Shown: positions 39,861 through 52,080, counted from the stretch's first letter. The stretch is 64,000 nucleotides of DNA from Lentibacillus juripiscarius JCM 12147 (GCA_001311805.1 BBCA01000005.1:1-64000), one strand, 5' to 3'. Notes: generated from the sequence alone by a model not told the origin. Program-made: numbers and translations.

Positions 39861-40832
39861 TTATGCCTTGCTTTCTGCCTTTTCTTTCAACTCGACCGCA
39901 TTTTCCTGCTGCAGCGGTTTTTCACGCTGTCGGTTAACAGCCATGATTCCTACAGCCACAAGCCCGAGTGCACCTAGTATCATGATGGTCAGGTTCTCGC
40001 CTGGAATGAACATCGCTGATAGGATGGCTCCGGATACCGGTGTCATAAATTTATAAATACTGATTTCGCCTGCTTTATTGTATTTCAGCAGGGAGTACCA
40101 TAAGGCAAACGCGACTGCTGACAGAACGGCCGCATATAAAAGCAGCCCCCAGCCAAGCGGAGTAAACACCATTGCGCCAGGCTCCATCTGGGGCAGGCCG
40201 AATATAAGCATAAGACTGGCACCAATGGTTAGCTGCCACCCGGTCAGGGCAAACGGGTGAATGCCAACAGCCAGCTCTTTGGCCATGATGGTACCGATTG
40301 CACCTGTCAAAGCGGCCATGATCATAAATCCTTCCCCTGTCAGTTGAAAGCTGAACTGAAACTCTTCTCCCCAGTTGGCTGCGACAATGCCAGTGAATCC
40401 TGCAGCAAGCCCAATTGTTTTCGCCCAGTTCAGCCGGTCATCCCGGTAAAAGAAATGCGCCAGCAGCACCGTGAAAAACGTTCCACTGGACACGAGGATG
40501 GCACCCTGCATTCCCGATGTATTGGCAAGTCCGTTATAAAAGAAAAAGTATTGCAGTGAGGTCTGGACAATACCAAAAATCGTCAGCACCAACACCTGCT
40601 TCCGGGTAACTTTCAATGCTTTCGGACGTATTAACGCCATGCCGACCAATAAAATGAGCCCGGCCAGCAAAAAGCGTATCCCAGCAAAAACAATCTTCGC
40701 AATGACATCATCTGCTGCCATTTGCAGTTCCGTATAGCTTACCTTTAATACCGGAAAGGCACTCCCCCATAAAATAGAACAGAAAACAGCAATGCTGATG
40801 ACTGCCCATCTAGTCGTCAATAGTTTCTTCAT
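39861..40832 (-). CDS. EamA/DMT-family transporter
   Basis: An intact 323-aa protein with ten membrane helices in two EamA repeats (about 10-150 and 160-305). The first repeat has ILWGSAFPVLKVSYTEL and RFLLAGLILLVGM; the second has ALTGAIGTIMAKELA and LLLYAAVLSAVAFALWYSLL. A charged C-terminal tail is rich in Glu and Lys. Family members export or import small metabolites, often amino acids. Substrate unknown. Confidence 0.85.
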   Translation of the reverse strand: MKKLLTTRWAVISIAVFCSILWGSAFPVLKVSYTELQMAADDVIAKIVFAGIRFLLAGLILLVGMALIRPKALKVTRKQVLVLTIFGIVQTSLQYFFFYNGLANTSGMQGAILVSSGTFFTVLLAHFFYRDDRLNWAKTIGLAAGFTGIVAANWGEEFQFSFQLTGEGFMIMAALTGAIGTIMAKELAVGIHPFALTGWQLTIGASLMLIFGLPQMEPGAMVFTPLGWGLLLYAAVLSAVAFALWYSLLKYNKAGEISIYKFMTPVSGAILSAMFIPGENLTIMILGALGLVAVGIMAVNRQREKPLQQENAVELKEKAESKA

Positions 40833-40938
40833 CGTGATTCATCTCCTGTTGATCCGTGGTAAAGCGTACATACAACACCCGGCATTATCCTGCCAATGCC
40901 GGGCTGCAAAAGGATGGGCCGATCTTTATTCATTCCGG

Positions 40939-42818
40939 TCATTGCCTGTTTTCCAGTTCCTCTGCCAGCAGAGAAAGTTCTTCCCAGCGTTCCAGTTTGG
41001 CTTCCAGTTCCTGTTCCCGTTCCTTTTGTTCCTTATATAAGTCATGCACCGCTCCGGCATCACTTCCAGCATTAGCAATCTGGTCCTGCAGTCCTTCGAT
41101 GAGGGTTTCCAATTCAGTTATGTCATCCTCAATCGTTTCCCACTCCTTTTTATCATGGTAGGACATTTTTTTTCTGAGCAGGCTTTTGGGTGTTTTTTCG
41201 GTTCTGCTTGTTTTTGTTCCTGTGCTTGTTGTTTTTCATGTTCCAGCAATTCGTGATAGTTGCCGTAGAAATGTTCCACTTGCCCTTCTTCTTTGAAGAC
41301 AAGCATGTGGTCGACAACACGGTCAAGGAAATAGCGATCGTGTGATACCGTAATAACAACACCCGGAAATTGCTCCAAATACTCCTCCAGGACACCCAAT
41401 GTCTGTGTATCCAGATCATTAGTCGGCTCGTCGAGAAGCAGTACATTCGGCTCAGCCATTAGGATTTTCAATAAATAAAGACGCCGCTTCTCGCCACCTG
41501 ACAGTTTACGGATATAGTTCCACTGTTCGGACCTGGAAAATAAAAATCGTTCCAGCATCTGTTCTGCCGTGATTTCATCGCCACTTTTTGTCTGAATGAC
41601 CTCAGCTGTCTCCCGAATATAGTCAATAAGCCGTTTGCTGCCGTCCAGTTCTTCATCCGTTTGCGTGTAATAACCAATCTTAACCGTCGGACCTGTTTCC
41701 ACATGACCATGATCCGATTCCGCACGACCAGCCATGATATTCAATAGCGTTGATTTGCCTGAACCGTTCGGACCGACAATACCAAGGCGATCCCCCGGCA
41801 CTATAAGGAAATTAAAGTCCTCAAGCAGTTGCTTTCCATCATAGGATTTGGCAATGCCCTCCAGTTCCATCACTTTTTTCCCGAGCCGGGCTGATCCTGC
41901 TTCAAAGGACACATCACGGGATTCGGAAGCATATTCTTTTTGCTTCATTTCTTCAACCCGGTCAATGCGTGCTTTTTGCTTGGTGCCACGGGCTTTTGGT
42001 CCCCGCTTCAACCAGGCGACTTCCTTCTTCAGCATGCTGCGGTGCTTCTCCTCATAGCTTTTCTCCAGTGCTTTTCGTTCTGCCTTCTTTTCCAGGAATA
42101 CTTCATAATTTCCTTCATAAGTGAACAAATTGCCCTCGTCAAGTTCAAAAATCTGATTGGTAACACGATTTAAGAAATAACGGTCGTGTGTAACAAGCAA
42201 TAGTGCACCTTTATACGATGTCAAATAATGTTCGAGCCATTCCACCGTCTCATTATCAAGATGGTTGGTCGGCTCGTCAAGAATGAGCAAATCGGCAGGC
42301 TGGATCAATGCTTTGGCGATCGCCACCCTTTTCCGCTGGCCACCCGATAGTTCCCGCACATGCCGGCTGAAGTCAGTGATCCCCAATTTGGTAAGTATCG
42401 TTTTAGCGGCCGTATTGGCTTCCCATGCCTCATATTCATCCATTTGCTGCTGTTTCGCAAGCAGTTTTTCCTGAATCGCCTCATCGCCGGGTGCATGCTG
42501 GAGATCGAGAAGCGTCTGTTCATATTCGCGCATCACCTTCATGATGGCCGCGTCCCCATAATAAATCTGCTCCATGACCGTCAGATCCGGGTCAAGGTCA
42601 GGCTCTTGTGCCAAGTATTCCACCCGGTAGTCTTTGGCATGGCTGATGGAACCACGTTCAGCAGTATCAATGCCAGCGATGATTTTCAGAAATGTTGACT
42701 TTCCTGTCCCATTCACACCGATCAGCCCAATTCGATCGTGCGGCTTTATCATGCAGGATATCCCATTGAGTAACGTTTTCTCGCCGTATGATTTATATAG
42801 ATTATCGATTGTAAGCAT
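40939..42818 (-). CDS. yfmR: ABC-F ATPase (YfmR/Uup type), one frameshift
   Basis: About 626 aa, two ABC cassettes without membrane domains. Cassette 1: Walker A GVNGTGKST, signature LSGGQRKRV, Walker B LLILDEPTNHLD. Cassette 2: GPNGSGKST, LSGGEKRRL, VLLLDEPTNDLD. The P-site linker (KKEVAWLKRGPKARGTKQKAR) lies between them. The C-terminal coiled coil MSYHDKKEWETIEDDI follows once the 8-A run near 41165 is read as nine. Acts on the ribosome, where the Uup/YfmR group helps translation of difficult peptides such as polyproline. Confidence 0.85.
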
Positions 42819-42824
42819 GTTTAT

Positions 42825-43046
42825 TACCTTCCTAATGCAGACTCATCGTCATCATTCTGCTTTTTGCCTTTCAGCAGCTGTTTAATGAACAGCACGACTA
42901 AAAACAGCAGCCACGAAGTCACAGCATAAAATATAATCTTACTCAGCTGGTCCATTTCCTGAAAGAAAAAGGCCATACCAGCCCAAATGACGCCAATTCC
43001 AATAATTTGATAGCCTAAAAATTTAATTGTCCGTCCCTCCAGACAT
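42825..43046 (-). CDS. Small two-helix membrane protein, one frameshift
   Basis: About 73 aa, starting MSGGRTIKFLGYQIIGIGV once the GGG near 43035 is read as GG. Two hydrophobic segments (QIIGIGVIWAGMAFFF and IIFYAVTSWLLFLVVLFI) are followed by a charged tail KQLLKGKKQNDDDESALGR. AAGGAGAG lies 7 nt before the ATG. It ends 7 nt before the ABC-F start, so the two share an operon. Not recognised; it is easily missed because no raw frame covers it. Confidence 0.6.
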
Positions 43047-43096
43047 ACGAATACTCTCCTTCTAGTTTATCTCACCAGCCGTCACTTTTCCATTAG

Positions 43097-43143
43097 AAAA
43101 ACTCGGCATTCGCCTTGCCTCATAGCGTATGCCGGAGTTTTTC
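43097..43143. terminator. Long bidirectional hairpin
   Basis: AAAACTCGGCAT pairs with ATGCCGGAGTTTT around a 20-nt loop. No plus-strand gene ends here, so it may insulate the upstream side of the ABC-F operon. Confidence 0.65.
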
Positions 43144-43243
43144 TTATAAGGTCATCCATAATTTATACTTCCTGACGTTATTATGAAAAACTATGCCGTG
43201 TTCCTTGGCTCAAAGGAAAATCTGTATGCCTGGATCCACCCAG

Positions 43244-43270
43244 CAAAAACCGGGGAAAGCGACCCCCGGT
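43244..43270 (-). terminator. Riboflavin operon terminator
   Basis: ACCGGGG pairs with CCCCGGT and is followed on the minus strand by TTTTTG, just below ribH. Confidence 0.85.
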
Positions 43271-43276
43271 GTAGTA

Positions 43277-43747
43277 TCATGCATCCAATTCTCGCGCAAC
43301 ATTAGCCGTCTCTATTGCGGCCACCGCTGCTTCTGCTCCTTTGTTGCCCGCTTTTGTTCCTGCGCGCTCGATGGCCTGCTCAATCGTCTCGGTCGTCAAA
43401 ATCCCGAAAATAACTGGCTTGCCGGACTCCATTGAGACGCTGGATACCCCTTTCGCTGCCTCACTGCAAACATAGTCAAAATGCGGGGTTGCCCCACGGA
43501 TGACTGCACCAAGCGTGATCACCGCATCATAGTCAGCGCTCACTGCCATTTTACGGGCAATGACCGGAATTTCAAAAGCCCCCGGCACCCAGACAACATC
43601 TGCGTTTGTTTCGTTAACCCCATGCTGTTTAAGTGTGCCGAGTGCACCATCAAGCAATTTTCCAGTAATAAATTCATTGAACCGGGCCACAACAATACCG
43701 ATTTTCAAATCCGTTCCAACCAGACTTCCTTCCACTGTTTTTCCCAT
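43277..43747 (-). CDS. ribH: 6,7-dimethyl-8-ribityllumazine synthase
   Basis: 156 aa, starting [26 protein letters not shown] behind AAGGAG. The open frame continues upstream but only this start fits the family. Core motifs are [31 protein letters not shown] with the catalytic His, and [26 protein letters not shown] C-terminal helix. Condenses the diaminouracil with dihydroxybutanone phosphate and forms a 60-mer shell with riboflavin synthase in bacilli. Last gene of ribDEBAH. Confidence 0.93.
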   Translation of the reverse strand: MGKTVEGSLVGTDLKIGIVVARFNEFITGKLLDGALGTLKQHGVNETNADVVWVPGAFEIPVIARKMAVSADYDAVITLGAVIRGATPHFDYVCSEAAKGVSSVSMESGKPVIFGILTTETIEQAIERAGTKAGNKGAEAAVAAIETANVARELDA

Positions 43748-43808
43748 CACGAACATCTCCTTAAAAGTAATTTGTTGCTCCAATAGACAACTGCCTACAG
43801 GGAGGGTT

Positions 43809-45020
43809 TCAGTCCCTTTGCAAATGCAATAAATGGCCCATCTTGTGTATCTTTGTATGAATGTAATGCTCATTTTCCTTCCGAACACCTGTCTCAAGCG
43901 GTATCCGTTCGTCAATTCCGATTCCATAAGCCTGCAGTCCATCCAGTTTTTGCGGGTTATTCGTCAGGAGCTTCACATGTGTGACACCCAAATCGCTTAA
44001 TATCTGTGCGCTTATCGCATAGTCGCGCATATCCGGTGCAAATCCCAGCTGTTCGTTTGCTTCCACCGTATCCATCCCGGCATCCTGCAGCTGATAAGCG
44101 TGCAATTTGTTCAAAAGCCCAATACCACGGCCCTCCTGGCGCATATAGATGAGCACGCCGGAACCGGCCGCGTCCATCTGCCTCAGCGCTTCATGCAGCT
44201 GGGAACCACAGTCACAGCGATGAGAGGCGAATACGTCACCGGTCAAGCATTCCGAATGCACCCGGGCAAGCACCGACTCTTCCGGATGGATGTTTCCTTT
44301 GACGAGTGCGATATGTTCCTTGCCGTCCAAATCATTCGTGTACCCATATACATGAAATGTTCCGAATGCTGTCGGCAGTTTTGTCTCCACCTCTCTCTTG
44401 ACGTGTATTTCTCGCTGTTTGCGGTATGTGATGAGATCAGCTATTGTTATCAGTGTGAGATCAAATGCTTCCGCCATTTTATCTAGATCCGGGACACGTG
44501 CCATTGTGCCGTCGTCTTTAATAATTTCACAAATAACCCCCGACGGGAATGCCCCGCATAATTCTGCAAGATCAAGAGACGCTTCTGTATGGCCCGGACG
44601 CTCCAGCACGCCGCCGTCTTTGGCGATCAGCGGAAAGACATGGCCAGGCCGTTTAAAATCTGCCGCCCCCGTATCGGGGTGGGTGAATGCACGAATCGTT
44701 TCGGACCGGTCCCCCGTACTGATACCTGTCGTTGTGTCCTGATGGTCGACACTAACCGTGAATGCCGTCTCAAAAGGATCGCTGTCCTCCCCCGTCATAA
44801 GTGAAAGCTCCAGTTTCCGGGCCAATTCCTGCTTAATGGATGTACAAACGAGCCCCTTCCCATGCGTAATCATAAAATTGATGATATCCGGTGTTACCTT
44901 TTCCGATAGCGCAACCAGGTCACCCTCGTTTTCCCTGTCGGCATCATCAACGACAATGACCGGTTTCCCCGCTTTCAAGTCATGGATTGCTTCCTCAATG
45001 CTATTAAACATCCTATCCAC
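43809..45020 (-). CDS. ribBA: Bifunctional DHBP synthase / GTP cyclohydrolase II
   Basis: Intact, 403 aa. N-terminal RibB (1-200): [12 protein letters not shown], the metal-binding acidic loop, and [16 protein letters not shown] with the catalytic His. C-terminal RibA (about 205-403): zinc cysteines in [29 protein letters not shown] and GTP-binding [10 protein letters not shown]. Supplies both precursors of lumazine, from ribulose 5-phosphate and GTP. Confidence 0.95.
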   Translation of the reverse strand: MDRMFNSIEEAIHDLKAGKPVIVVDDADRENEGDLVALSEKVTPDIINFMITHGKGLVCTSIKQELARKLELSLMTGEDSDPFETAFTVSVDHQDTTTGISTGDRSETIRAFTHPDTGAADFKRPGHVFPLIAKDGGVLERPGHTEASLDLAELCGAFPSGVICEIIKDDGTMARVPDLDKMAEAFDLTLITIADLITYRKQREIHVKREVETKLPTAFGTFHVYGYTNDLDGKEHIALVKGNIHPEESVLARVHSECLTGDVFASHRCDCGSQLHEALRQMDAAGSGVLIYMRQEGRGIGLLNKLHAYQLQDAGMDTVEANEQLGFAPDMRDYAISAQILSDLGVTHVKLLTNNPQKLDGLQAYGIGIDERIPLETGVRKENEHYIHTKIHKMGHLLHLQRD

Positions 45021-45035
45021 TTCCTTTGTCTGGTT

Positions 45036-45621
45036 TTAGTTTTGCTTGCGTGGATGGTTCATTAAGCTGTGCACATGTTTTGCCAGTACATCACATTCCA
45101 CATTGACACAATCTCCTTCACCTTTTGCTCCAAGTACGGTTTGCGACACGGTATGCGGAATCAGTGACAGGGTAATTTCATTGCCGCTGATACCGAACAC
45201 CGTCAAGCTGACACCATCGATAGCCACCGAACCTTTCATGATGAAATAAGCGGTCAATTCCGGCTGGATGGCCACATCGTAGTAAACTGCATTTTCCTGC
45301 TTTGTTTTTCGGACAATGGTGCCCGTTCCATCGACATGGCCGGTGACAAAGTGCCCACCAAACCTGCCATCAGCCGGCATGGAACGCTCGAGATTAACAA
45401 ATGCGCCTTCTTTCAACATGCGCAGAGAAGTAGCCTTCATCGTTTCCGGCATGACATCCACCCCAAATGCATCATCCGAAACATCGGTAACTGTCAGACA
45501 AATGCCATTAACTGAGATGCTGTCACCAATCCGCACGTCTTTCAGCACAACTGCCGCGTCTATTGTCAGCCTCACCGCTGTTTCAGAAACCTGATCCAGT
45601 TGTCTGATCCTCCCCATTTCT

Positions 45622-45641
<20 letters not shown>
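45036..45641 (-). CDS. ribE: Riboflavin synthase alpha subunit
   Basis: About 201 aa, with two lumazine-binding barrels. It starts MFTGIVEEMGRI behind AGGAGGTTGATGCAG, inside the end of ribD, so the two overlap by about 20 nt. Motifs: VNGICLTVTD in the first repeat, GHFVTGHVDGTG in the second, and VAIDGVSLTVFG. Dismutates two lumazines to riboflavin plus the diaminouracil. Confidence 0.93.
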
Positions 45642-47077
<1,436 letters not shown>

Positions 47078-47280
47078 TGTGTATTCAGTTATTTATTTTA
47101 GCTGATTATGATAAATGTACCTTATGTTGACGGATTTAGTCAACAATTACGACTAAAAAGATATACATTAATTTGTACACCCTTATTTGTATAATTAAAC
47201 TGAGCCTAGAGATGAACACACAATCCTAGATAAATGGCATCTCGGTATGGGCTTAATTTTATTAAAAGGGGAACTCAACC

Positions 47281-47941
47281 ATGAGGAAATTTTCGGTATT
47301 ACTTTGTCAGCAATTTTATTTTGTCAGCCTGCGGGCAGGGAAGCAGCAATAACGACGCAGCAAAGGAATCCGATGACCAGGGTACAGAGCAACAAAATGA
47401 AGAAGATTCGAATACAGCAGATGATGGAGAAACCATGACACAAGAGGAAAATAAAGAAACCGAAGCCCAAGTAGGGGATACGGTAACTTCAGACAATGGC
47501 GAACAAACACTTGTTAGCCGTACAGATGACGTAGGTACGTTTGAGTCAGGTCCCATTAACTTAACCATTGAAAAAGTAAATGGTGTGTCAGCGAATCTCA
47601 AGGGGGATCTAGCAGAAATAATGGAAACAGATCAATTAGAATATATTCAAGTTGATATGAATGTGGAAAATACATCAGAAGAAACAGTCAGCTTTTATGC
47701 TTCTCAGGCAACCATGACAACGAATACTGGTGAACAGTTAGAGCCAGATATGTTAATGAGTGAACATATAGATGGAGAATTCATAGGTCAGGTAAATAAA
47801 TCAGGAACCTCCTTTTATATCTTGGAAAATTCCAAGGCTGAAAACGTGGAATCGATACGACTAATTTTTAGCGCTGCAAGTAATGACAACTTTGAAGATA
47901 TTGGCGAAGAAATTGATATAGAAGTGGATCTTAAAAAATAA
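47281..47941 (+). CDS. Lipoprotein with DUF4352-like domain, two frameshifts in the signal
   Basis: About 220 aa. The signal, once two T4 runs (47291-47320 region) are read as T5, is MRKFFGITLSAILFLSACGQG with lipobox LSAC. A Glu/Asp/Asn-rich linker of about 45 residues follows, then a beta-rich domain (about 70-220) containing GPINLTIEKVNG, IQVDMNVENTSEETVSFY and GTSFYILENSKAENV. This resembles the immunoglobulin-like DUF4352 fold. Membrane-anchored outside the cell; function unknown. Followed by its own hairpin. Confidence 0.7.
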
Positions 47942-47949
47942 CTTACTAT

Positions 47950-47982
47950 AAATGGTGCACATTACTATGTGTGCCATTTTCT
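47950..47982 (+). terminator. Lipoprotein gene terminator
   Basis: AATGGTGCACA pairs with TGTGTGCCATT and is followed by TTCTT. Confidence 0.7.
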
Positions 47983-48175
47983 TATTCGATCTAATAGAAG
48001 GTACATTCTGACTGTATAAAATAGATAGAAAGATTTATGGACTAGTTACGTTCCATACCAAAGCACTAGATTCAGCCCTTCACGTGGGAAAAACTCACAC
48101 CTAAACTACTATTTCACATGAAATCGGTATACTATACGATAGAAATAGATTCATATATTTTTAGGAGGGGAATTG

Positions 48176-49553
48176 ATGTTCAAACGAATTCTGACGTTGG
48201 CTGCTGTTTGTATTCTGGTTGCCGGAACTTTTCTGGCGGTGAACACGGAATCTTCCCAAGCGGGGAATGGAAACGGCAACGGAAATGGAAAAGGTAATTT
48301 CAATGCGCCCAATAATGGAAAAGTGAAAAAATGTCATCGTCCTGATTGGCGACGGCATGGGTCCATCGTTCACGACAGCATACCGATACATGAATGACGA
48401 CCCGTCCACTGCTAAAATGGAAAGAACAGTATTTGATAATCACTTTGTCGGCAATGCCGTTACGAACCCTGAGGACTCTGAGGAAAATGTCACCGACTCG
48501 GCAGCTGCCGCAACGTCCATGTCTGCCGGGGTCAAAACATACAATGGTGCGATCGCCGTTGATAACGACCGGGAGAATGTCAAAACTGTGCTGGAAGCTG
48601 CTAAAGAAAAAGGTATGGCAACAGGCCTTGTTGCAACATCTCAAATCAACCATGCGACGCCAGCTGCATTTGGTACACACGATCCGTCCCGACACAACTA
48701 TAATGAAATCGCCGATGATTTTTATGACGACATGATAAGTGGAAAACACAAGGTCGATGTCATGCTTGGCGGCGGAACAGACTATTTTAAGCGTGAAGAC
48801 CGGAACTTGGTTAAAGAATTTAAAAATGACGGCTACAATTATGTAACGTCAACGGAAGAAATGCAGGCAAATGATAGTGAGCAGCTTCTTGGTTTGTTTG
48901 CACCGGTTGGGCTCCCGAAAGCCATTGACCGCGAAGAAAACATCCCATCACTTGATGACATGACCAAAGAAGCGCTGGAACAGCTTGATAAAGAAAAAGA
49001 CGGCTTTTTCCTGATGGTGGAAGGAAGCCAGATTGACTGGGCAGCACATGCCAACGACGCTGTCAGTGCCATGAGCGAAATGGAAGACCTCGCCAAGGCT
49101 TTTGAAACTGTTATTGAATTTGCGAAACAGGACAAGCATACCCAAGTTGTGCTGACAGCGGATCATTCGACCGGCGGATTCTCTATTGGACGTGACGGTG
49201 ACTATAATTTTTACCCAGAGGCAATTGAAGCAACGGAGCGCACACCAGAATTCATGGCACAGGAGATCGTGGATGGTGCTACAGTTGAAGGTGTTCTGAA
49301 TGAGTACGTGGAATTCACATTCACAGAAAAAGAACTGGATGCCATTAAAAAGGCTGCTGCATCGGATGATTTCGATACAGTATACAGCGCCATTTCCGAC
49401 GTATTTAACAAACGCGCTGGTGCGGGATTCACCACAAGCGGCCATACCGGTGTTGATGTGCCTGTCTACGCATACGGGCCGAAAAGCGAAGTATTCTCAG
49501 GCCTCATCGACAACACAGATATCGCAAACGAAGTCTTCAACTTTTTAAAGTAG
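48176..49553 (+). CDS. Secreted alkaline phosphatase, one frameshift
   Basis: About 458 aa. A signal peptide (to about residue 30, SSQA) is followed by a Gly-Asn repeat GNGNGNGNGKGN. The metalloenzyme domain has IVLIGDGMGPS, catalytic serine in VTDSAAAATSM, HATPAAFGTH, GGGTDYF, EGSQIDWAAHANDA, TADHSTGG, and the C-terminal SGHTGVDVPVYAYGP. These are the two-zinc/one-magnesium ligands of the PhoA family. Shift: six A near 48326-48331 should be five (GKVKNVIVLIGDGMG). Start at 48176 behind GAGGGG. Releases phosphate outside the cell. Confidence 0.9.
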
Positions 49554-49566
49554 ATGAATAGATTCT

Positions 49567-49600
49567 GGCTGTCACTTTTATTGTGGCAGCTTTTTGGTTG
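49567..49600 (+). terminator. Alkaline phosphatase terminator
   Basis: GGCTGTCAC pairs imperfectly with GTGGCAGC and is followed by TTTTTGG. Confidence 0.7.
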
Positions 49601-49626
49601 AGGAACCTGGAGATAAGAAACTATCA

Positions 49627-49777
49627 GGTTGATATCTCCGCCAAACGGGTTGATACTTCTCTGCAACCGGTTGATATTCCAGCCACACCGGTTGATTCTC
49701 CACCATTCTGGTCGATTTTCTACTTAAACCGGTTGATACTTCTTGCCAACAGGTCGATACCCCCGCGCCGGGGGGAT
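49627..49777. repeat. Degenerate 21-bp tandem array, GGTTGAT core, 7-8 units
   Basis: Cores start at 49627, 49648, 49669, 49690, 49710, 49731 and 49752 (steps 21, 21, 21, 20, 21, 21), with a decayed eighth at about 49771. Lies just past the phosphatase terminator and before the peptidase gene. Confidence 0.88.
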
Positions 49778-49901
49778 ATTTTCTTTATAAGCGTGACCGC
49801 AATCTCTCTTCTTAAATCTTTCTCTGCTTTCAAAATTCCTTCCCACTCGGGATTAGTCTGCTATAATACAGGTAGAGTTTTTCACGGAAAGGAGCAGCGA
49901 T

Positions 49902-50879
49902 ATGCAGCTGAGGAAGGGAAAAATGAACGGTATTACTGATGTTGCCGGGGTTAAAACTGGCCATGTAACGCTATATGAAAAAGTCAATGACCAGGATACA
50001 GTATGCACTGGGGTTACTGCTATTCTACCCCATGACGGGAATTTATTCCGCCAAAAAGTGCGGGCAGGCAGCGCAGTCATCAACGGCTACGGGAAAACGG
50101 CCGGACTGGTACAAGTAGATGAACTGGGGCTGCTCGAATCACCGATCATGCTTACAAACACATTCAGCGTTGGTGCGGTCATGCAGGGAACGCTGACTTA
50201 TATGCTAGAACAGGATCCAGGCATCGGTGATACGGAAAGTTCCATCAACATCGTTGTCGGCGAATGCAATGACAGTTATTTAAATGCCATGAGGCTGCAG
50301 GCGGTCCAACCGGAACATGCGATTGAAGCAATCAAATCCGCTTCCGATGGTCCGGTTGAAGAAGGAGCCATCGGTGCAGGCAAAGGGATGGTCTGCTTCG
50401 GGTATAAAGGCGGAATTGGAACAGCGTCACGCGTCGCAGAAGGCTATACCGTCGGCTGTCTCGTACTCAGCAACTTCGGCAAACGGGAGGATGCACGTTT
50501 TTGCCGATTTCAACCAGGTACAAATGGATACCCCGGATGGATCCATCATGATTGTGATCGCAACGGACGCACCGCTTTATGACCGACAGCTGCAGCGGCT
50601 TGCCAAACGCTGTGCTGCGGGACTAGGCAGGGCCGCAGCCATATCAGCCATGGCAGCGGTGATATTGCCTTCGCTTTTTCCACCGCTAATACGTATGATC
50701 ATCAATCAGACTCACAGATGGACAGCCTGTCGTTTATCCGTGACGATCACCCGGTAATGAACGAACTTTTCCAGGCCGTCGTGGAAGCAACAGAAGAAGC
50801 GGTCATCAGCTCGCTACGAAATGCCGAAACAACAGAAGGACGGAAAGGACGTATGGTGGAAAAAGCACCGCTGGATTGA
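49902..50879 (+). CDS. P1/DmpA-family (S58) peptidase, two frameshifts
   Basis: About 325 aa, starting at the ATG behind AAAGGAG. N-terminal GITDVAGVKTGHVTLY and TGVTAILPHDGNLF are typical, with VVGECNDSYLNAMRLQAV and EEGAIGAGKGMVCFGYKGG in the middle. The self-cleaving Gly-Ser site falls in GLGRAGSHISHGSGDIAFAF, recovered after the shift near 50635. The other shift, near 50497, gives RMHVFADFNQVQMDTPDGS. Family enzymes are Ntn-fold aminopeptidases acting on D- or beta-amino acid amides. Cytosolic; substrate unknown. Confidence 0.82.
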
Positions 50880-50893
50880 ATTAGACACCAGCC

Positions 50894-50997
50894 TTTGGCG
50901 ATTCCACGCTAAACTTTGGCGATTTCAGATCAATTTTAGCGTTTTCGCAGCAAAATTCGGCGTTGTCACACTAGAATTTGGCATTTTTCAATATATC
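50894..50997. repeat. Degenerate 21-bp tandem array, TTTGGCGATTT-type, 5 units
   Basis: TTTGGCG-like cores at 50894, 50915, 50935, 50956 and 50977 (steps 21, 20, 21, 21). It starts 15 bases after the peptidase stop and ends before the terminator of the convergent channel gene. Core unlike the other arrays. Confidence 0.85.
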
Positions 50998-51000
50998 GTT

Positions 51001-51044
51001 AAAAAACAAAAGGTTATCCCATTAATATCCTGATGAGATAACCT
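51001..51044 (-). terminator. Terminator of the ion-channel-like gene
   Basis: AGGTTATC pairs with GATAACCT around 18 nt and is followed on the minus strand by TTTTGTTTTTT. Confidence 0.8.
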
Positions 51045-51056
51045 CTCGAAACGAAT

Positions 51057-51715
51057 CTATTTTCCGTTTGCTTTAAATTCCGGCTGTTCTTCCCTTTCCG
51101 CTTCACGCGCGTGCTTATCTTTAAACCGCTGGAAAAGTAGGTCCACCCTGTTAAACACCCATTGCAGCGCCAGTCCCTGCATGGCAATGCCGAGAACGGA
51201 GACGGCTGTCAGTGTCCAGACAGATACAGCCTGTTCGATTTCAAACACTCTATGTCCAAAAAGAGCAAGTAGCCGAACACTGCCAGTGATGCTTCCAAGT
51301 GGCTTTCAATCGATGGCTCCACCGTCTGAATAAGCACCATTTCTGCGAGCAGCAAAGCGAGAACAAATAACAGAATCAGAGATTTGGACCGAATTGTCAG
51401 TTTTTCAACGAAGGGGACGACATAATATTTAGCAATCGTTTTGATCCGGAACAAATAGATGATGCGGACAATTCTGGCCATCTGAAAAAACTGATCAAAT
51501 GGGATAATGGCAATGAACAGAAATGGATTTTGTTTAATGAAAGTCCACTTCGCTTCAGCCGTCATGAAACGAACCGTGAAGTCGAGAAAAAATACACCCC
51601 ACACAATCCAGCTAATCGTGGTATTATACGTGTCATTGGTCCATATCGTCACAATGGTAAGCATGACGAGGAGAATCATAATCGTTTCATAGATTGTTTT
51701 TGCCACTTTTTGCAT
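51057..51715 (-). CDS. Voltage-gated-channel-like membrane protein, one frameshift
   Basis: About 219 aa. Four to five helices resemble a voltage-sensor domain, with FFLDFTVRFMTAEAKW and a basic helix MARIVRIIYLFRIKTIAKYY in S4 position. A pore-like pair follows: SLILLFVLALLLAEMVLI and the last helix VLGIAMQGLALQWVF. The loop between them (LEASLAVFGYLLFFGHRVFEIEQ) lacks the TVGYG-type filter. The shift near 51258 (T5 should be T6) restores it. Charged C-terminal tail. Start at 51715 behind AGAGGG. Ion transport is uncertain. Confidence 0.65.
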
Positions 51716-51807
51716 GGGTATCCCTCTTCTATTTTTCCTATGGCGATTATACGACAAACGCCAGGGTGACGTAACCCTGGCGCTGTTTTCCATGTGCAGT
51801 ACGGCTA

Positions 51808-52080
51808 TTAGTCAGCCAGCATGTCATGGTATTCCGATGTTTTTCCATTTTTCTTTAACGTACGGGCATGTCGGCTTGATTTTCTTGCCTTCCTCACGTG
51901 CAAAGGATACCATTTTGTCTGTCAGCTTTCCGGCGATCCCCTGTCCACGGAGTTCTTCCGAGACATACGTATGATCCACATCGAATGTATCATTACCTTG
52001 TGGCTTAAACGTAATTTCTGCCGTAGGATTTTGTTCATCATCCCCGATGTAAAATTTTCCGTCGCCTTTTTTATTTCCAT
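51808..52080 (-). CDS. YjdJ-like small GNAT acetyltransferase, frameshifts at both ends
   Basis: About 90 aa. Start MEIKKGDGKFYIGDDEQN at 52080 behind AGGAGG, after reading the 6-A run as seven. The core is DVDHTYVSEELRGQGIAGKLTDKMVSFAREEGKKIKPTCPYV-like, with the acetyl-CoA loop RGQGIAGKL. The tail YHDMLAD to the stop at 51808 needs another correction near 51835. A minimal N-acetyltransferase of the NATD1/YjdJ group; substrate unknown. Confidence 0.75.
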
